Positions 1-5,159 of a stretch of DNA of 5,159 nt are shown here, in pieces. The notes beneath the pieces are model-generated. The model was given only the letters and a program-made list of their open reading frames with translations. It made no database searches and was not told the origin of the DNA. Every line of letters starts with the position of its first letter. Positions within the stretch are counted from its first letter, which is position 1. The DNA lies in contig PAYY01000007.1 of the NCBI GenBank assembly GCA_002715465.1, positions 120,965 through 126,123 of the forward strand. Direction: 5' to 3'. The DNA is from Fidelibacterota bacterium (GTDB lineage: Bacteria > Marinisomatota > Marinisomatia > Marinisomatales > S15-B10). The position numbers and the translations under genes were made by a program.

Positions 1-372
1 CAAGCAAAGTTTTTGGATAATGTAATACCAGAGCCAGAAGCAGAATATGAAGTAGAAACTGGTTACATTGTTTATTTTGATGAAAGAGATGACACAAATA
101 ATGATAAAACATATGTTACTTGGGATCCATTTGATTTAGCATCAAATGATGAAGCCGAAGAAAGAGGAATTAATCCTCCTAGTGCAAAAAGAAGTGGAGT
201 TTGGAAATGGATTACAGATGATTGGATTTTCCAGGAAGGTGTTTCTATTCAGGATTTAAATGGGTTTTATGGTACGATTAGTCCAAACCCAGATAATAAT
301 TCAGACCCACCTCAAGAAAATGGAGTCGATGTAAAATATTATATAAAAAAGGAAGCCGAGAATCAAAATTAA
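1..372 (+). CDS. 3' end of an acidic protein of unknown function in a pseudopilin operon
   Basis: The frame is open from the first base of the window and stops at TAA 370-372, so the gene is 5'-truncated. A TTG at 13 is the first possible start inside the window, but nothing supports it as the real one. The 123 visible residues contain no membrane segment and no cysteine. They are rich in Asp, Glu and Asn, have an aromatic patch (VWKWITDDWIF) in the middle and end in a charged, polar tail. I do not recognise the family. Its position 4 bp before a minor pseudopilin, in the same frame of transcription as another pilin-like gene and a prepilin peptidase, makes the globular C-terminal part of a pseudopilin, or another secretion/pilus component, the most likely identity. 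That is inference from context only; the N-terminus, which would carry the diagnostic prepilin signal, lies outside the window. Confidence 0.7.
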   Translation, partial: QAKFLDNVIPEPEAEYEVETGYIVYFDERDDTNNDKTYVTWDPFDLASNDEAEERGINPPSAKRSGVWKWITDDWIFQEGVSIQDLNGFYGTISPNPDNNSDPPQENGVDVKYYIKKEAENQN

Positions 373-376
373 TAGA

Positions 377-946
377 ATGAGAAAAAACTTTAAATCAAGA
401 GGCTTTACACTAGTTGAATTAATTGTTGTGATTACATTAATTGGAATCCTTGCACCAGGAATGACATTAATTTTTTCTTCTATCCTTGACAATTATCGTA
501 CTATGAATGCCATGGCCAGGGTTACAAAAAGTTCAGAATTTATATTAAGCAGATTTACAGACGATATTAATGAGTCAAGTAAAATAAAACAGGCTGATGC
601 AAAAGAAATAGAAATTGAAATTAATACTACACCCGTTCAGACGTATTACTATAAAATTGATGATTCTAGTGCTTCCATTAAACTCTGTGTGTCAAGCTGT
701 GATGACAATGAAAATTTCCATACAATTATTGACAGGGTGCAACCAACAAGTCAATTTAAATATCTAGATACAAGTTTAGATGAGCTGGAAAATTCTCCGG
801 CAAAGCCATGGCTCTCATCCAATTCATCCCATTATGATAAACTAAATTCCATCATCTATGTAGAACTCAAATTAGATTTACAGTACCTGGATGATACAGT
901 TTCATACTCTACCGTTATTTACCCAGAGAAGAAGATAGACTTATAA
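377..946 (+). CDS. Minor pseudopilin, GspJ/PilW-like, with class III signal peptide
   Basis: This 189-residue protein is a prepilin-type substrate of the peptidase encoded two genes downstream. The leader MRKNFKSRG is short and basic, with the predicted cut after Gly9 and methylation of Phe10. The mature protein starts FTLVE, so Glu14 is the conserved Glu at +5. A hydrophobic helix follows (about residues 10-36) and then an amphipathic stretch with FILSRFTDDINES (55-67), which resembles the helix of GspJ/PilW-type minor pseudopilins. The C-terminal part is beta-rich with one close cysteine pair, Cys104 and Cys108. The length fits minor pseudopilins (about 180-220). Such proteins sit at or near the tip of a type II secretion pseudopilus or type IV pilus in the inner membrane/periplasm. 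There is no clear Shine-Dalgarno before ATG 377; the gene probably relies on coupling to the upstream gene 4 bp away. Its TAA shares one base with the next ATG. The pilin class is certain; assignment to GspJ rather than PilW is tentative. Confidence 0.88.
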   Translation: MRKNFKSRGFTLVELIVVITLIGILAPGMTLIFSSILDNYRTMNAMARVTKSSEFILSRFTDDINESSKIKQADAKEIEIEINTTPVQTYYYKIDDSSASIKLCVSSCDDNENFHTIIDRVQPTSQFKYLDTSLDELENSPAKPWLSSNSSHYDKLNSIIYVELKLDLQYLDDTVSYSTVIYPEKKIDL

Positions 947-1683
947 TGATAACACCTTCCAATAGAGGCTGGCTTGGTACGGGATTTGCCATATTGATGT
1001 TTCTTATCCTATCTATTATGATTTCTTCCATGGGGAGGAAGATCATACTGAGCTCTAGCAGGGCCATGGATGCAGCCAGAGAAAAGCAAGCATATTGGAA
1101 CTCAAGAGTTGGTCGTTCTGTTGGATATCAAGAACAAGATAAAGGACAGGGTATCATTGAGTTTGAAGGAGGAACGGTTCTTTTTGATGATCTATGCGTG
1201 ATTGGACAATCAGCTGAAGTGGTTTCAGGAGGATCAGTTATTACTATAGAATCAGACGATTTTGATCAGGGAGAAACTATAGATAGTGCACACAGGTTAG
1301 TTTCAGAGTGTAATGGACAAAATCGATCCCCTCAATTAAACTGGAGTGGTGTACCTGAAGATGCTGAATCTTTAGTAATTATTGCATCAGATGCCGATGC
1401 TGGTAATGTGACACATTGGGCTATCTATGGCATTGCTGTTTCCACTACAGCACTTGCACAGAATATTACTATCTCATCTCCTGCCACAGAACTAGTAGAG
1501 TATGCCGGACCATGTCCACCTCAAGGAGATGGAGTCAATCATAGGTATGTATTTAAAATCTATGCATTGAATACTACCATAGACACTTCTATTGATGATG
1601 GTGATGTTGCGGCACTTCGTAGCGCCATGTCTGGAAAGGTGATTGCATGTGGTCAGATAACAGGACGGTATCAAAGGTTTTAA
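946..1683 (+). CDS. Pilin-like (GspK/PilX-type) N-terminus fused to a PEBP (YbhB/YbcL-like) domain
   Basis: A 245-residue protein with two parts in one uninterrupted frame. Residues 1-62 have a short polar N-terminus ending in NRG, a membrane helix (about 9-29) and then a polar helix ending AREKQAYWNSRVG, like the start of GspK or PilX minor pilins. The canonical Glu at +5 is absent, as in GspK. Residues about 97-244 form a phosphatidylethanolamine-binding-protein domain: SPQLNWSGVP (128-137), the DPDAP-like motif as DADAG (149-153), HW (157-158), GPCPP (188-192) and NHRYVFKIYALN (198-209). The pocket Asp and His residues are therefore kept. Bacterial PEBP proteins such as YbhB are usually single-domain and about 160-180 residues; their biochemical role is poorly defined. 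Here the domain would be displayed outside the inner membrane, possibly as part of a pseudopilus tip. The start ATG overlaps the previous stop by one base, and the prepilin peptidase gene follows after 3 bp. The domain calls are strong; the role is inference. Confidence 0.85.
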   Translation: MITPSNRGWLGTGFAILMFLILSIMISSMGRKIILSSSRAMDAAREKQAYWNSRVGRSVGYQEQDKGQGIIEFEGGTVLFDDLCVIGQSAEVVSGGSVITIESDDFDQGETIDSAHRLVSECNGQNRSPQLNWSGVPEDAESLVIIASDADAGNVTHWAIYGIAVSTTALAQNITISSPATELVEYAGPCPPQGDGVNHRYVFKIYALNTTIDTSIDDGDVAALRSAMSGKVIACGQITGRYQRF

Positions 1684-1686
1684 ATA

Positions 1687-2451
1687 ATGTTAATGTTTAT
1701 CTTATTCTTGTTGGGAATTATTATTGGAAGTTTTCTTAATGTATGTATTTACCGCATCCCCCTAACAAAAAGTATTGTAACTCCAGCATCTTTTTGCCCT
1801 AACTGTGAAGCTCCGGTCAAGCCTATTCATAATCTGCCGATTGTGAGTTATCTAATGTTGGGTGGTAAGTGTGCAAAATGTGGAGATGCTATATCTAGTC
1901 GTTATCCTATTGTTGAAATGCTAACGGGCTTAATGGCTGTTACTTCATTCCTTCAATTTGGTTTAACCATATATGGCGGAATAGTATTTACGCTGGTGTG
2001 TCTTTTAATTGTGATATCATGTATTGATATAGACCATTTTATTATTCCGGATAGGATGCTGATTATTGGCGTTTTTCTTTGGGCTCTTTTCATTGGTGTA
2101 AACTTTTCATTAGAGAATCTTCGTGAGGCGTTTATTGGTTCAGGCTTGTTTGCGGGTTTTCTTTATACATCAAGAGTTTTAGGAAAATTACTTTTCAAAA
2201 AAGAAGCTCTAGGTCTAGGAGATGTAAAATTAGCCATAGTGTTGGGAGCTTTTCTTGGTTGGGAGATGACTATTTTTAGTCTTTATGCTGCTTTTCTGAT
2301 GGCGGCGATCTATAGTATTGCTGGACTAATGAATAAAAAAGTAAGCTTCGGACAGATGTTGCCTTTTGGTCCTTTTCTTGCTATGGGGTCGGTTATTTCC
2401 ATCTTTTTTGGAGAAGAAATACTGACATTATTTATGAAATGGATAGTGTAA
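1687..2451 (+). CDS. pilD: Prepilin peptidase (type IV leader peptidase/N-methyltransferase, A24 family)
   Basis: A 254-residue polytopic inner-membrane aspartic protease that cuts prepilins after the Gly of the leader and, in the classic enzymes, methylates the new N-terminus. The N-terminal part (GSFLNVCIYRIP, 14-25, then two CxxC pairs, Cys37/Cys40 and Cys62/Cys65) is the zinc-binding methyltransferase-type domain typical of full-length PilD/GspO. The A24 core has both aspartate sites: CIDIDHFIIPD (112-122, Asp114 the likely catalytic one) and GLGDVK (176-181, Asp179). About seven to eight membrane helices are expected. Length and residue conservation indicate an intact, active enzyme. AAAGG at 1673-1677 lies 9 bases before ATG 1687 and could serve as ribosome binding site; an in-frame ATG at 1693 is an alternative. 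As the last gene of the pseudopilin cluster it supplies processing for the upstream products. Whether the system is a type II secretion or a type IV pilus system (GspO versus PilD) cannot be decided here. Confidence 0.95.
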   Translation: MLMFILFLLGIIIGSFLNVCIYRIPLTKSIVTPASFCPNCEAPVKPIHNLPIVSYLMLGGKCAKCGDAISSRYPIVEMLTGLMAVTSFLQFGLTIYGGIVFTLVCLLIVISCIDIDHFIIPDRMLIIGVFLWALFIGVNFSLENLREAFIGSGLFAGFLYTSRVLGKLLFKKEALGLGDVKLAIVLGAFLGWEMTIFSLYAAFLMAAIYSIAGLMNKKVSFGQMLPFGPFLAMGSVISIFFGEEILTLFMKWIV

Positions 2452-2474
2452 AATCAATTTAGGTTATCCAAGAT

Positions 2475-2497
2475 AAAAAGTATTCGAACAGCTTTTT
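2475..2497 (+). terminator. Weak AT-only hairpin with U-run after the pseudopilin operon
   Basis: AAAAAG at 2475-2480 can pair with CTTTTT at 2492-2497, leaving an 11-base loop, 24 bases after the prepilin peptidase stop. The position suits a factor-independent terminator. The stem is short and has one G-C pair only, and its loop overlaps the -35 region proposed for the next promoter, so it may be chance in AT-rich DNA. Confidence 0.22.
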
Positions 2498-2511
2498 AAG
2501 CATTATATAAT
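2483..2511 (+). promoter_or_regulatory. Candidate promoter for the dehydratase pair
   Basis: A perfect TATAAT lies at 2506-2511, with a poor -35 match (TTCGAA, 2483-2488, three of six bases) 17 bp upstream. The predicted transcript would begin near 2518, about 40 bases before ATG 2558. AAAGGG at 2538-2543 is the nearest Shine-Dalgarno-like motif, at a rather long spacing of 14 bases. The location in the only sizeable gap between the pseudopilin genes and the dehydratase genes supports it; AT-rich sequence makes chance matches common. Confidence 0.35.
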
Positions 2512-2557
2512 CTTGCTAAATTAGTTTAGGGTTAAGTAAAGGGAAAAACCTCGTTAA

Positions 2558-3010
2558 ATGAACAGACAGCTTAAGGGAAAGATTTATCCCATTAAGATTT
2601 ATGAAGTGGGCAGGGAAAAAATCCTTGAGTATGCCCAAGCAACACTCTGTACCAATCCTTATTGTACGGATCCTGATTTTGCGGCAACATCAAAATATGG
2701 TGTCATCGTAGCTCCACCTACCTTTGCTTCCGTATATTGTCAACTTGCCATGCGACAGGTTTTTGAAGATGAAGAACTAGGAATGAATGTGCCCAGAGTA
2801 GTACACGGCGAACAAACTTTTGAATTTGGAGAGGTAGTGAAAGCGGGTGATATCATTTCAACAACTACAACCATTCGTGACATTATTGTTAAAGAAAATG
2901 CTATTGGAGTGAAAAACGAGTTGGTTTTAGTCCGTACTGATTCGGTTAATGAAAAAGATGAAATTGTATGTGTAGGTCGATGGACAATTGTAGAGAGGGG
3001 AAATGAGTAA
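2558..3010 (+). CDS. FAS1-like/HadA-type hot-dog dehydratase subunit (MaoC N-terminal domain family)
   Basis: A 150-residue cytoplasmic protein of the MaoC_dehydrat_N/FAS1-like dehydratase family, resembling mycobacterial HadA/HadC. Supporting features are the start YEVGREKILEYAQAT (15-29), the APPTF motif (52-56) that precedes the long hot-dog helix, and the pattern QTFEFGEVVKAGD (86-98) before the final beta strands. The Asp and His of the catalytic MaoC motif are not seen, as expected for the non-catalytic, substrate-binding partner in HadAB-type heterodimers. The next gene, overlapping by 8 bp, supplies those residues, so the two probably form one (R)-3-hydroxyacyl-ACP or -CoA dehydratase that makes trans-2-enoyl products in fatty acid synthesis or a related acyl pathway. 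Two cysteines close together (Cys31, Cys36) have no known role in the family. Family assignment is firm; the precise substrate is unknown. Confidence 0.88.
   Translation: MNRQLKGKIYPIKIYEVGREKILEYAQATLCTNPYCTDPDFAATSKYGVIVAPPTFASVYCQLAMRQVFEDEELGMNVPRVVHGEQTFEFGEVVKAGDIISTTTTIRDIIVKENAIGVKNELVLVRTDSVNEKDEIVCVGRWTIVERGNE
2993..3000 (+). promoter_or_regulatory. Strong Shine-Dalgarno inside the upstream gene for the MaoC subunit
   Basis: GAGAGGGG lies just before ATG 3003 and within the last codons of the preceding gene. It supports the overlapping start and points to coupled translation of the two dehydratase subunits in fixed ratio. Confidence 0.65.
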
Positions 3011-3359
3011 ACCTATTAAAATAGATAAATATCTCTCCTATTATTATGCTGGAGCAAGTGGTGACTTCAACCTCATTCATATAGATAATGAATTTGCTCG
3101 AGGAGAAGGACTAAATGGTATTATTCTTCATGGGCTCTGCACCATGGGTATTGCTACTAATAGACTAATTGATGATGAAGATCCAGGGCGACTGAAATCC
3201 ATCAAAGTTCGCTTTGCTGTCCCCGTCTTTCCCGAAGATGAATTAACGGTGGATGGAGATGGTGGAGAGACTCAGGAGCGATTTGTTGTTTCTAATCAAT
3301 CAGGGGAAGAAGTTATCAGAAGAGGAAGAGCTGTTTACCGAGATATCTCTGATAGCTAA
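3003..3359 (+). CDS. MaoC/HadB-type hot-dog dehydratase, catalytic subunit
   Basis: A 118-residue single hot-dog-domain protein of the MaoC/(R)-specific enoyl-CoA hydratase family. The hydratase-2 motif is clear: YYAGASGDFNLIHIDNEFA (14-32), with Asp21 and His26 as the catalytic pair, followed by ILHGLCTMGIA (41-51) at the active-site helix. KVRFAVPVFPEDEL near residues 68-81 matches the usual strand and turn. It is slightly shorter than mycobacterial HadB (about 140), with the loss in the C-terminal strands. Together with the preceding HadA-like gene it should catalyse reversible hydration/dehydration between 3-hydroxyacyl and trans-2-enoyl thioesters. Function as a PhaJ-like enzyme linking beta-oxidation to other pathways is a possible alternative, but the fixed partner gene favours a HadAB-like heterodimer. 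Its TAA (3357-3359) overlaps the stop codon of the convergent bioY gene. Confidence 0.9.
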   Translation: MSKPIKIDKYLSYYYAGASGDFNLIHIDNEFARGEGLNGIILHGLCTMGIATNRLIDDEDPGRLKSIKVRFAVPVFPEDELTVDGDGGETQERFVVSNQSGEEVIRRGRAVYRDISDS

Positions 3360-3928
3360 GATGGATATTTTCCGAATTTCTGGATTCCAGTAAAAAATAC
3401 CGCGGCTGCAGCAGACTTCACAATATCTCCGGAAATAAAAGGTAGCACTCCGAACTCTAGCACATTATTAAACCCGAGATAAAATCCTAACCACAGTCCA
3501 CCAATAACATATATTGTGGAACAACTGAGTAGCATGATTAAAAAGCTGTATAAGAAACTTCGTTTAACTCCAGGATTTATGAAAGTGCCAGTCACATAGG
3601 CTCCACCAATGAATCCAATAATATAACCACCAGTTGGACCTAAAATGTGATGAAGACCAGAACCAAAACCAGAAAAAACAGGAAAGCCAAAAACTCCCGA
3701 GGACAAATATAGAAAGATTGCTAATACCCCACGATTAGGTCCAAGAAAAGCACCAATTAACATTACCACAAATGTTTGGGCTGTTACCGGGACTGGGGTG
3801 AACGGCAATCGTAATTCCAACTGAGCCGCCATCCCTAATACCAGCGTACCGGAGAGTGCAACTAAAAGATCAGAGGCTATAGATGGAACAAGCCTGGCTA
3901 TTTTTTCGGTCTTCGAATTAATTATCAT
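3356..3928 (-). CDS. bioY: Biotin transporter BioY (ECF transporter S component)
   Basis: A 190-residue integral membrane protein with about six helices that captures biotin from outside the inner membrane, usually with a shared or dedicated ECF energising module (BioM/BioN-like) that is not encoded here. Family hallmarks are present in order: LPFTPVPVTAQTF (41-53), FLGPNRG (61-67), GFPVF (81-85), LGPTGGYIIGF (96-106) and a late FISGDIVKSA motif that corresponds to the conserved GD-K segment. I place the start at ATG 3928 because AAGGA (3934-3938 on this strand) sits at the right distance and the length then equals typical BioY. The frame continues upstream to a TTG at 4003, but that would add 25 polar residues and cross the promoter of the divergent gene. 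The gene implies biotin uptake, perhaps for acetyl-CoA carboxylase; the neighbouring acyl dehydratase genes are convergent, so a shared pathway is only suggestive. Confidence 0.94.
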   Translation of the reverse strand: MIINSKTEKIARLVPSIASDLLVALSGTLVLGMAAQLELRLPFTPVPVTAQTFVVMLIGAFLGPNRGVLAIFLYLSSGVFGFPVFSGFGSGLHHILGPTGGYIIGFIGGAYVTGTFINPGVKRSFLYSFLIMLLSCSTIYVIGGLWLGFYLGFNNVLEFGVLPFISGDIVKSAAAAVFFTGIQKFGKYPS

Positions 3929-3933
3929 CCTAT

Positions 3934-3938
3934 TCCTT
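3934..3938 (-). promoter_or_regulatory. Shine-Dalgarno that fixes the bioY start
   Basis: Read on the minus strand, AAGGA is followed by five bases (ATAGG) and then ATG at 3928. No comparable motif precedes the upstream TTG (4003) or ATG (3991) of the same frame, so the short form of BioY is preferred. Confidence 0.6.
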
Positions 3939-3962
3939 GAATGGATATAAAATAAACCTTTT

Positions 3963-3991
3963 TTGTCAATTAACGTGACATTTTCTATCAT
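3963..3991 (+). promoter_or_regulatory. Candidate sigma70-like promoter for the haem/copper protein gene
   Basis: TTGTCA (3963-3968, five of six to the consensus -35) is followed after exactly 17 bp by TATCAT (3986-3991, five of six to the consensus -10). Transcription would start near 3998, leaving only about 10 bases before ATG 4008 and no Shine-Dalgarno motif. The fit is good for a sigma70-type site, but Bacteroidota use a different consensus, so it depends on the host. Confidence 0.42.
3964..3980. promoter_or_regulatory. Inverted repeat (TGTCA-N7-TGACA) in the divergent bioY promoter region
   Basis: TGTCA at 3964-3968 and TGACA at 3976-3980 form a 5-bp dyad centred on 3972. It covers the -35 element and part of the spacer of the proposed rightward promoter, and contains a TTGACA on the minus strand 35 bp ahead of bioY. 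An operator that controls one or both divergent genes is possible. It does not match the long BirA box (TTGTNAAC with a distant GTTNACAA), and no regulator gene is nearby. Confidence 0.3.
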
Positions 3992-4007
3992 TAAATTTGC
4001 CAAACAT

Positions 4008-5159
4008 ATGCAATATATCCTGAAAAGAATTTCTAATTATTTGCTAGTAGCAGTTGTCTTATTTCAATCTTTTCTTTTTGCTCAGGAAAGATCAACTTGG
4101 AAGGCAATTCAAGACGAAATAATGACTCCTCTCTGCGCAGACTGTCATCAAATAGGAACTACTTTTTCCGAACAATCCGATCTTTTACTAACTGAGGATG
4201 TAGCATATGAAGAACTTGTGGATGTGCTTCCAAATAATGCCTCAGCACGAAGTGATGGACTTCTCCGAGTTGGTTCTGAAGGTTTGGCAAGCTTGGAAAC
4301 CAGTTACCTTTGGGAAAAAATTAATGCGCCTAACCAAGAACACTTCAACACCGACCATCCATATTATGGAAGCTTAATGCCTCTTGGAAAACCATATCTG
4401 ACAAATGGTCAATTAGAATTCATTAAGGAATGGATACTCGGTGGTGCGCCAGCTGAAGGAATTGTAAAAAATGCTGAGGAATCATTTCTTAGGGACACGA
4501 CACGATATGAACCACCAGAATTTGTTGTCCTTGCACCTCCTCAGCAGGGAATACAATTACATCTTGGACCATTCAATGTCTCGCCAAATTTTGAACGAGA
4601 GTTTTATTACTTTCAACCATTTGATACTACCGGGGATCTTTATTTAGAAAGGTCTGAAATAATTATGAGGTCTGGAAGTCATCACTTTATTGCTTATACA
4701 TTTACAGAAACAGTACCAGCTTACGCTAAACTTAAACCAGAAGTGTATAGAGATATTCGCAATGAAGATGGAACAGTTATTCTGCAAAGCCTTATTCCAA
4801 CAATATGGCACGATTTTGGTTTTGGGACTCAATGGCCTTTTATGAATTATCATTTTCCAAAAGGGGTTGCATTGCGCCTCAATGCGGATAGAGGCTTAGA
4901 TCTTAACTCTCACTATGTTAATCGAACGGACAGTTCGTATGTTGGTGAAGTTTATATAAACATGCATCTAGCAAAGCCTGAAGAAGTAAAAAGAGTAGCG
5001 GAAGTCTTATCATTAAATAATACAGAAATTGATTTACCCCCGAATAAAGTAACTACTCTAGAAGAAACATACTTTTTTGATAATGAGGCCAGTGTGTTCC
5101 AACTAATGTCACATGCACATGAACATATGCTGGAGTTCAGAGTGGAAAAAGTAGGCGGA
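4008..5159 (+). CDS. Secreted c-haem plus copper type II monooxygenase-like protein (3' end missing)
   Basis: The frame runs without a stop from ATG 4008 to the window edge, giving 384 residues of a longer protein. Residues 1-25 are a Sec signal peptide with likely cleavage at LFA|QE. Next comes a single c-type haem domain: CADCH (43-47) attaches haem, and LMPLGKP (Met124) followed by a QLEFIKEWILGGAP helix gives the likely distal ligand and C-terminal helix. From about 185 onward the sequence follows the PHM/DBM-like copper monooxygenase fold: FEREFYYFQPF, GSHHF (His225, His226), LNSHYVN (His302) and SHAHEHMLEF (His369, His371). These match the CuH histidines and the CuM HxH pair; the CuM methionine would lie beyond the window. 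Such proteins are predicted to act outside the cytoplasm, but substrates in bacteria are unknown. No Shine-Dalgarno is seen. The haem site and secretion are firm; the monooxygenase assignment is probable, and actual catalysis is inference. Confidence 0.85.
   Translation, partial: MQYILKRISNYLLVAVVLFQSFLFAQERSTWKAIQDEIMTPLCADCHQIGTTFSEQSDLLLTEDVAYEELVDVLPNNASARSDGLLRVGSEGLASLETSYLWEKINAPNQEHFNTDHPYYGSLMPLGKPYLTNGQLEFIKEWILGGAPAEGIVKNAEESFLRDTTRYEPPEFVVLAPPQQGIQLHLGPFNVSPNFEREFYYFQPFDTTGDLYLERSEIIMRSGSHHFIAYTFTETVPAYAKLKPEVYRDIRNEDGTVILQSLIPTIWHDFGFGTQWPFMNYHFPKGVALRLNADRGLDLNSHYVNRTDSSYVGEVYINMHLAKPEEVKRVAEVLSLNNTEIDLPPNKVTTLEETYFFDNEASVFQLMSHAHEHMLEFRVEKVGG

Noticed and set aside
301..492. 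63-residue minus-strand frame
   Set aside because: It is antisense to the junction of two well supported plus-strand genes. It is hydrophobic only because it reads the complement of the pilin segment, and no family is recognisable.
1492..1674. 60-residue minus-strand frame
   Set aside because: It lies entirely opposite the conserved PEBP motifs, has no ribosome binding site that I can see, and its composition fits a shadow frame.
2516..2524. CTAAATTAG palindrome near the predicted transcription start of the dehydratase pair
   Set aside because: Nine AT-rich bases of symmetry are expected by chance in such DNA, and there is no second copy nearby to suggest an operator.
3929..3969. Minus-strand TTGACA (complement of 3964-3969) as the bioY -35 box
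   Set aside because: The hexamer is perfect, but a -10 at 16-18 bp would place the transcript start inside or past the bioY Shine-Dalgarno. The only decent -10-like sequence (TATATC) is 14 bp away, which is too close.
3929..4007. Biotin operator of the BirA type or a biotin-linked riboswitch before bioY
   Set aside because: Only a TTGTCAA half resembles a BirA box and its distant partner is absent; the 79-bp gap is too short and lacks the structure for a riboswitch.
4644..4853. 69-residue minus-strand frame
   Set aside because: It lies opposite the haem/copper protein frame, which has a start, signal peptide and conserved motifs; the antisense frame has none.

Overview
The window is AT-rich (by eye, clearly under 45% G+C) bacterial DNA, densely packed with short intergenic gaps. 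It suggests a free-living Gram-negative bacterium. A signal peptide ending in LFA|QE, a mono-haem/copper-monooxygenase-like secreted protein, Shine-Dalgarno motifs that are present at only some genes, and a type II secretion/type IV pilus-like gene set would all fit the Bacteroidota or marine Marinimicrobia-like lineages. That placement is inference; no rRNA or other phylogenetic marker is present.

Left part (1-2451, + strand): the end of a pseudopilin-type operon. It holds the 3' end of an acidic protein of unknown function, a minor pseudopilin with a textbook class III (prepilin) signal, a second pilin-like protein whose globular domain is a phosphatidylethanolamine-binding protein (PEBP, YbhB/YbcL-like) domain, and the prepilin peptidase that would process such proteins. 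Gaps are 4 bp, a 1-bp overlap and 3 bp, so these four genes are almost certainly co-transcribed. The PEBP-pilin fusion is the most unusual item in the window.

Middle (2452-3359, + strand): after a 106-bp gap carrying a candidate promoter comes a two-gene hot-dog-fold dehydratase pair, overlapping by 8 bp. The first subunit is of the FAS1-like/HadA type without visible catalytic residues. The second is a MaoC/HadB-type subunit carrying the catalytic Asp and His. They probably form a heteromeric (R)-3-hydroxyacyl-ACP/CoA dehydratase.

Right part (3356-5159): bioY, the substrate-binding membrane subunit of a biotin ECF transporter, lies on the - strand; its stop codon overlaps that of the dehydratase pair. 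Divergent from it, after a 79-bp gap with an inverted repeat and a sigma70-like promoter, a long reading frame starts at 4008 and runs off the right edge. It encodes a signal peptide, a c-type haem site (CADCH) and a region with the histidine pattern of copper type II ascorbate-dependent monooxygenases (PHM/DBM family). Because it has no stop inside the window it is easily missed. No RNA genes, CRISPR arrays, insertion sequences or long repeats were seen.
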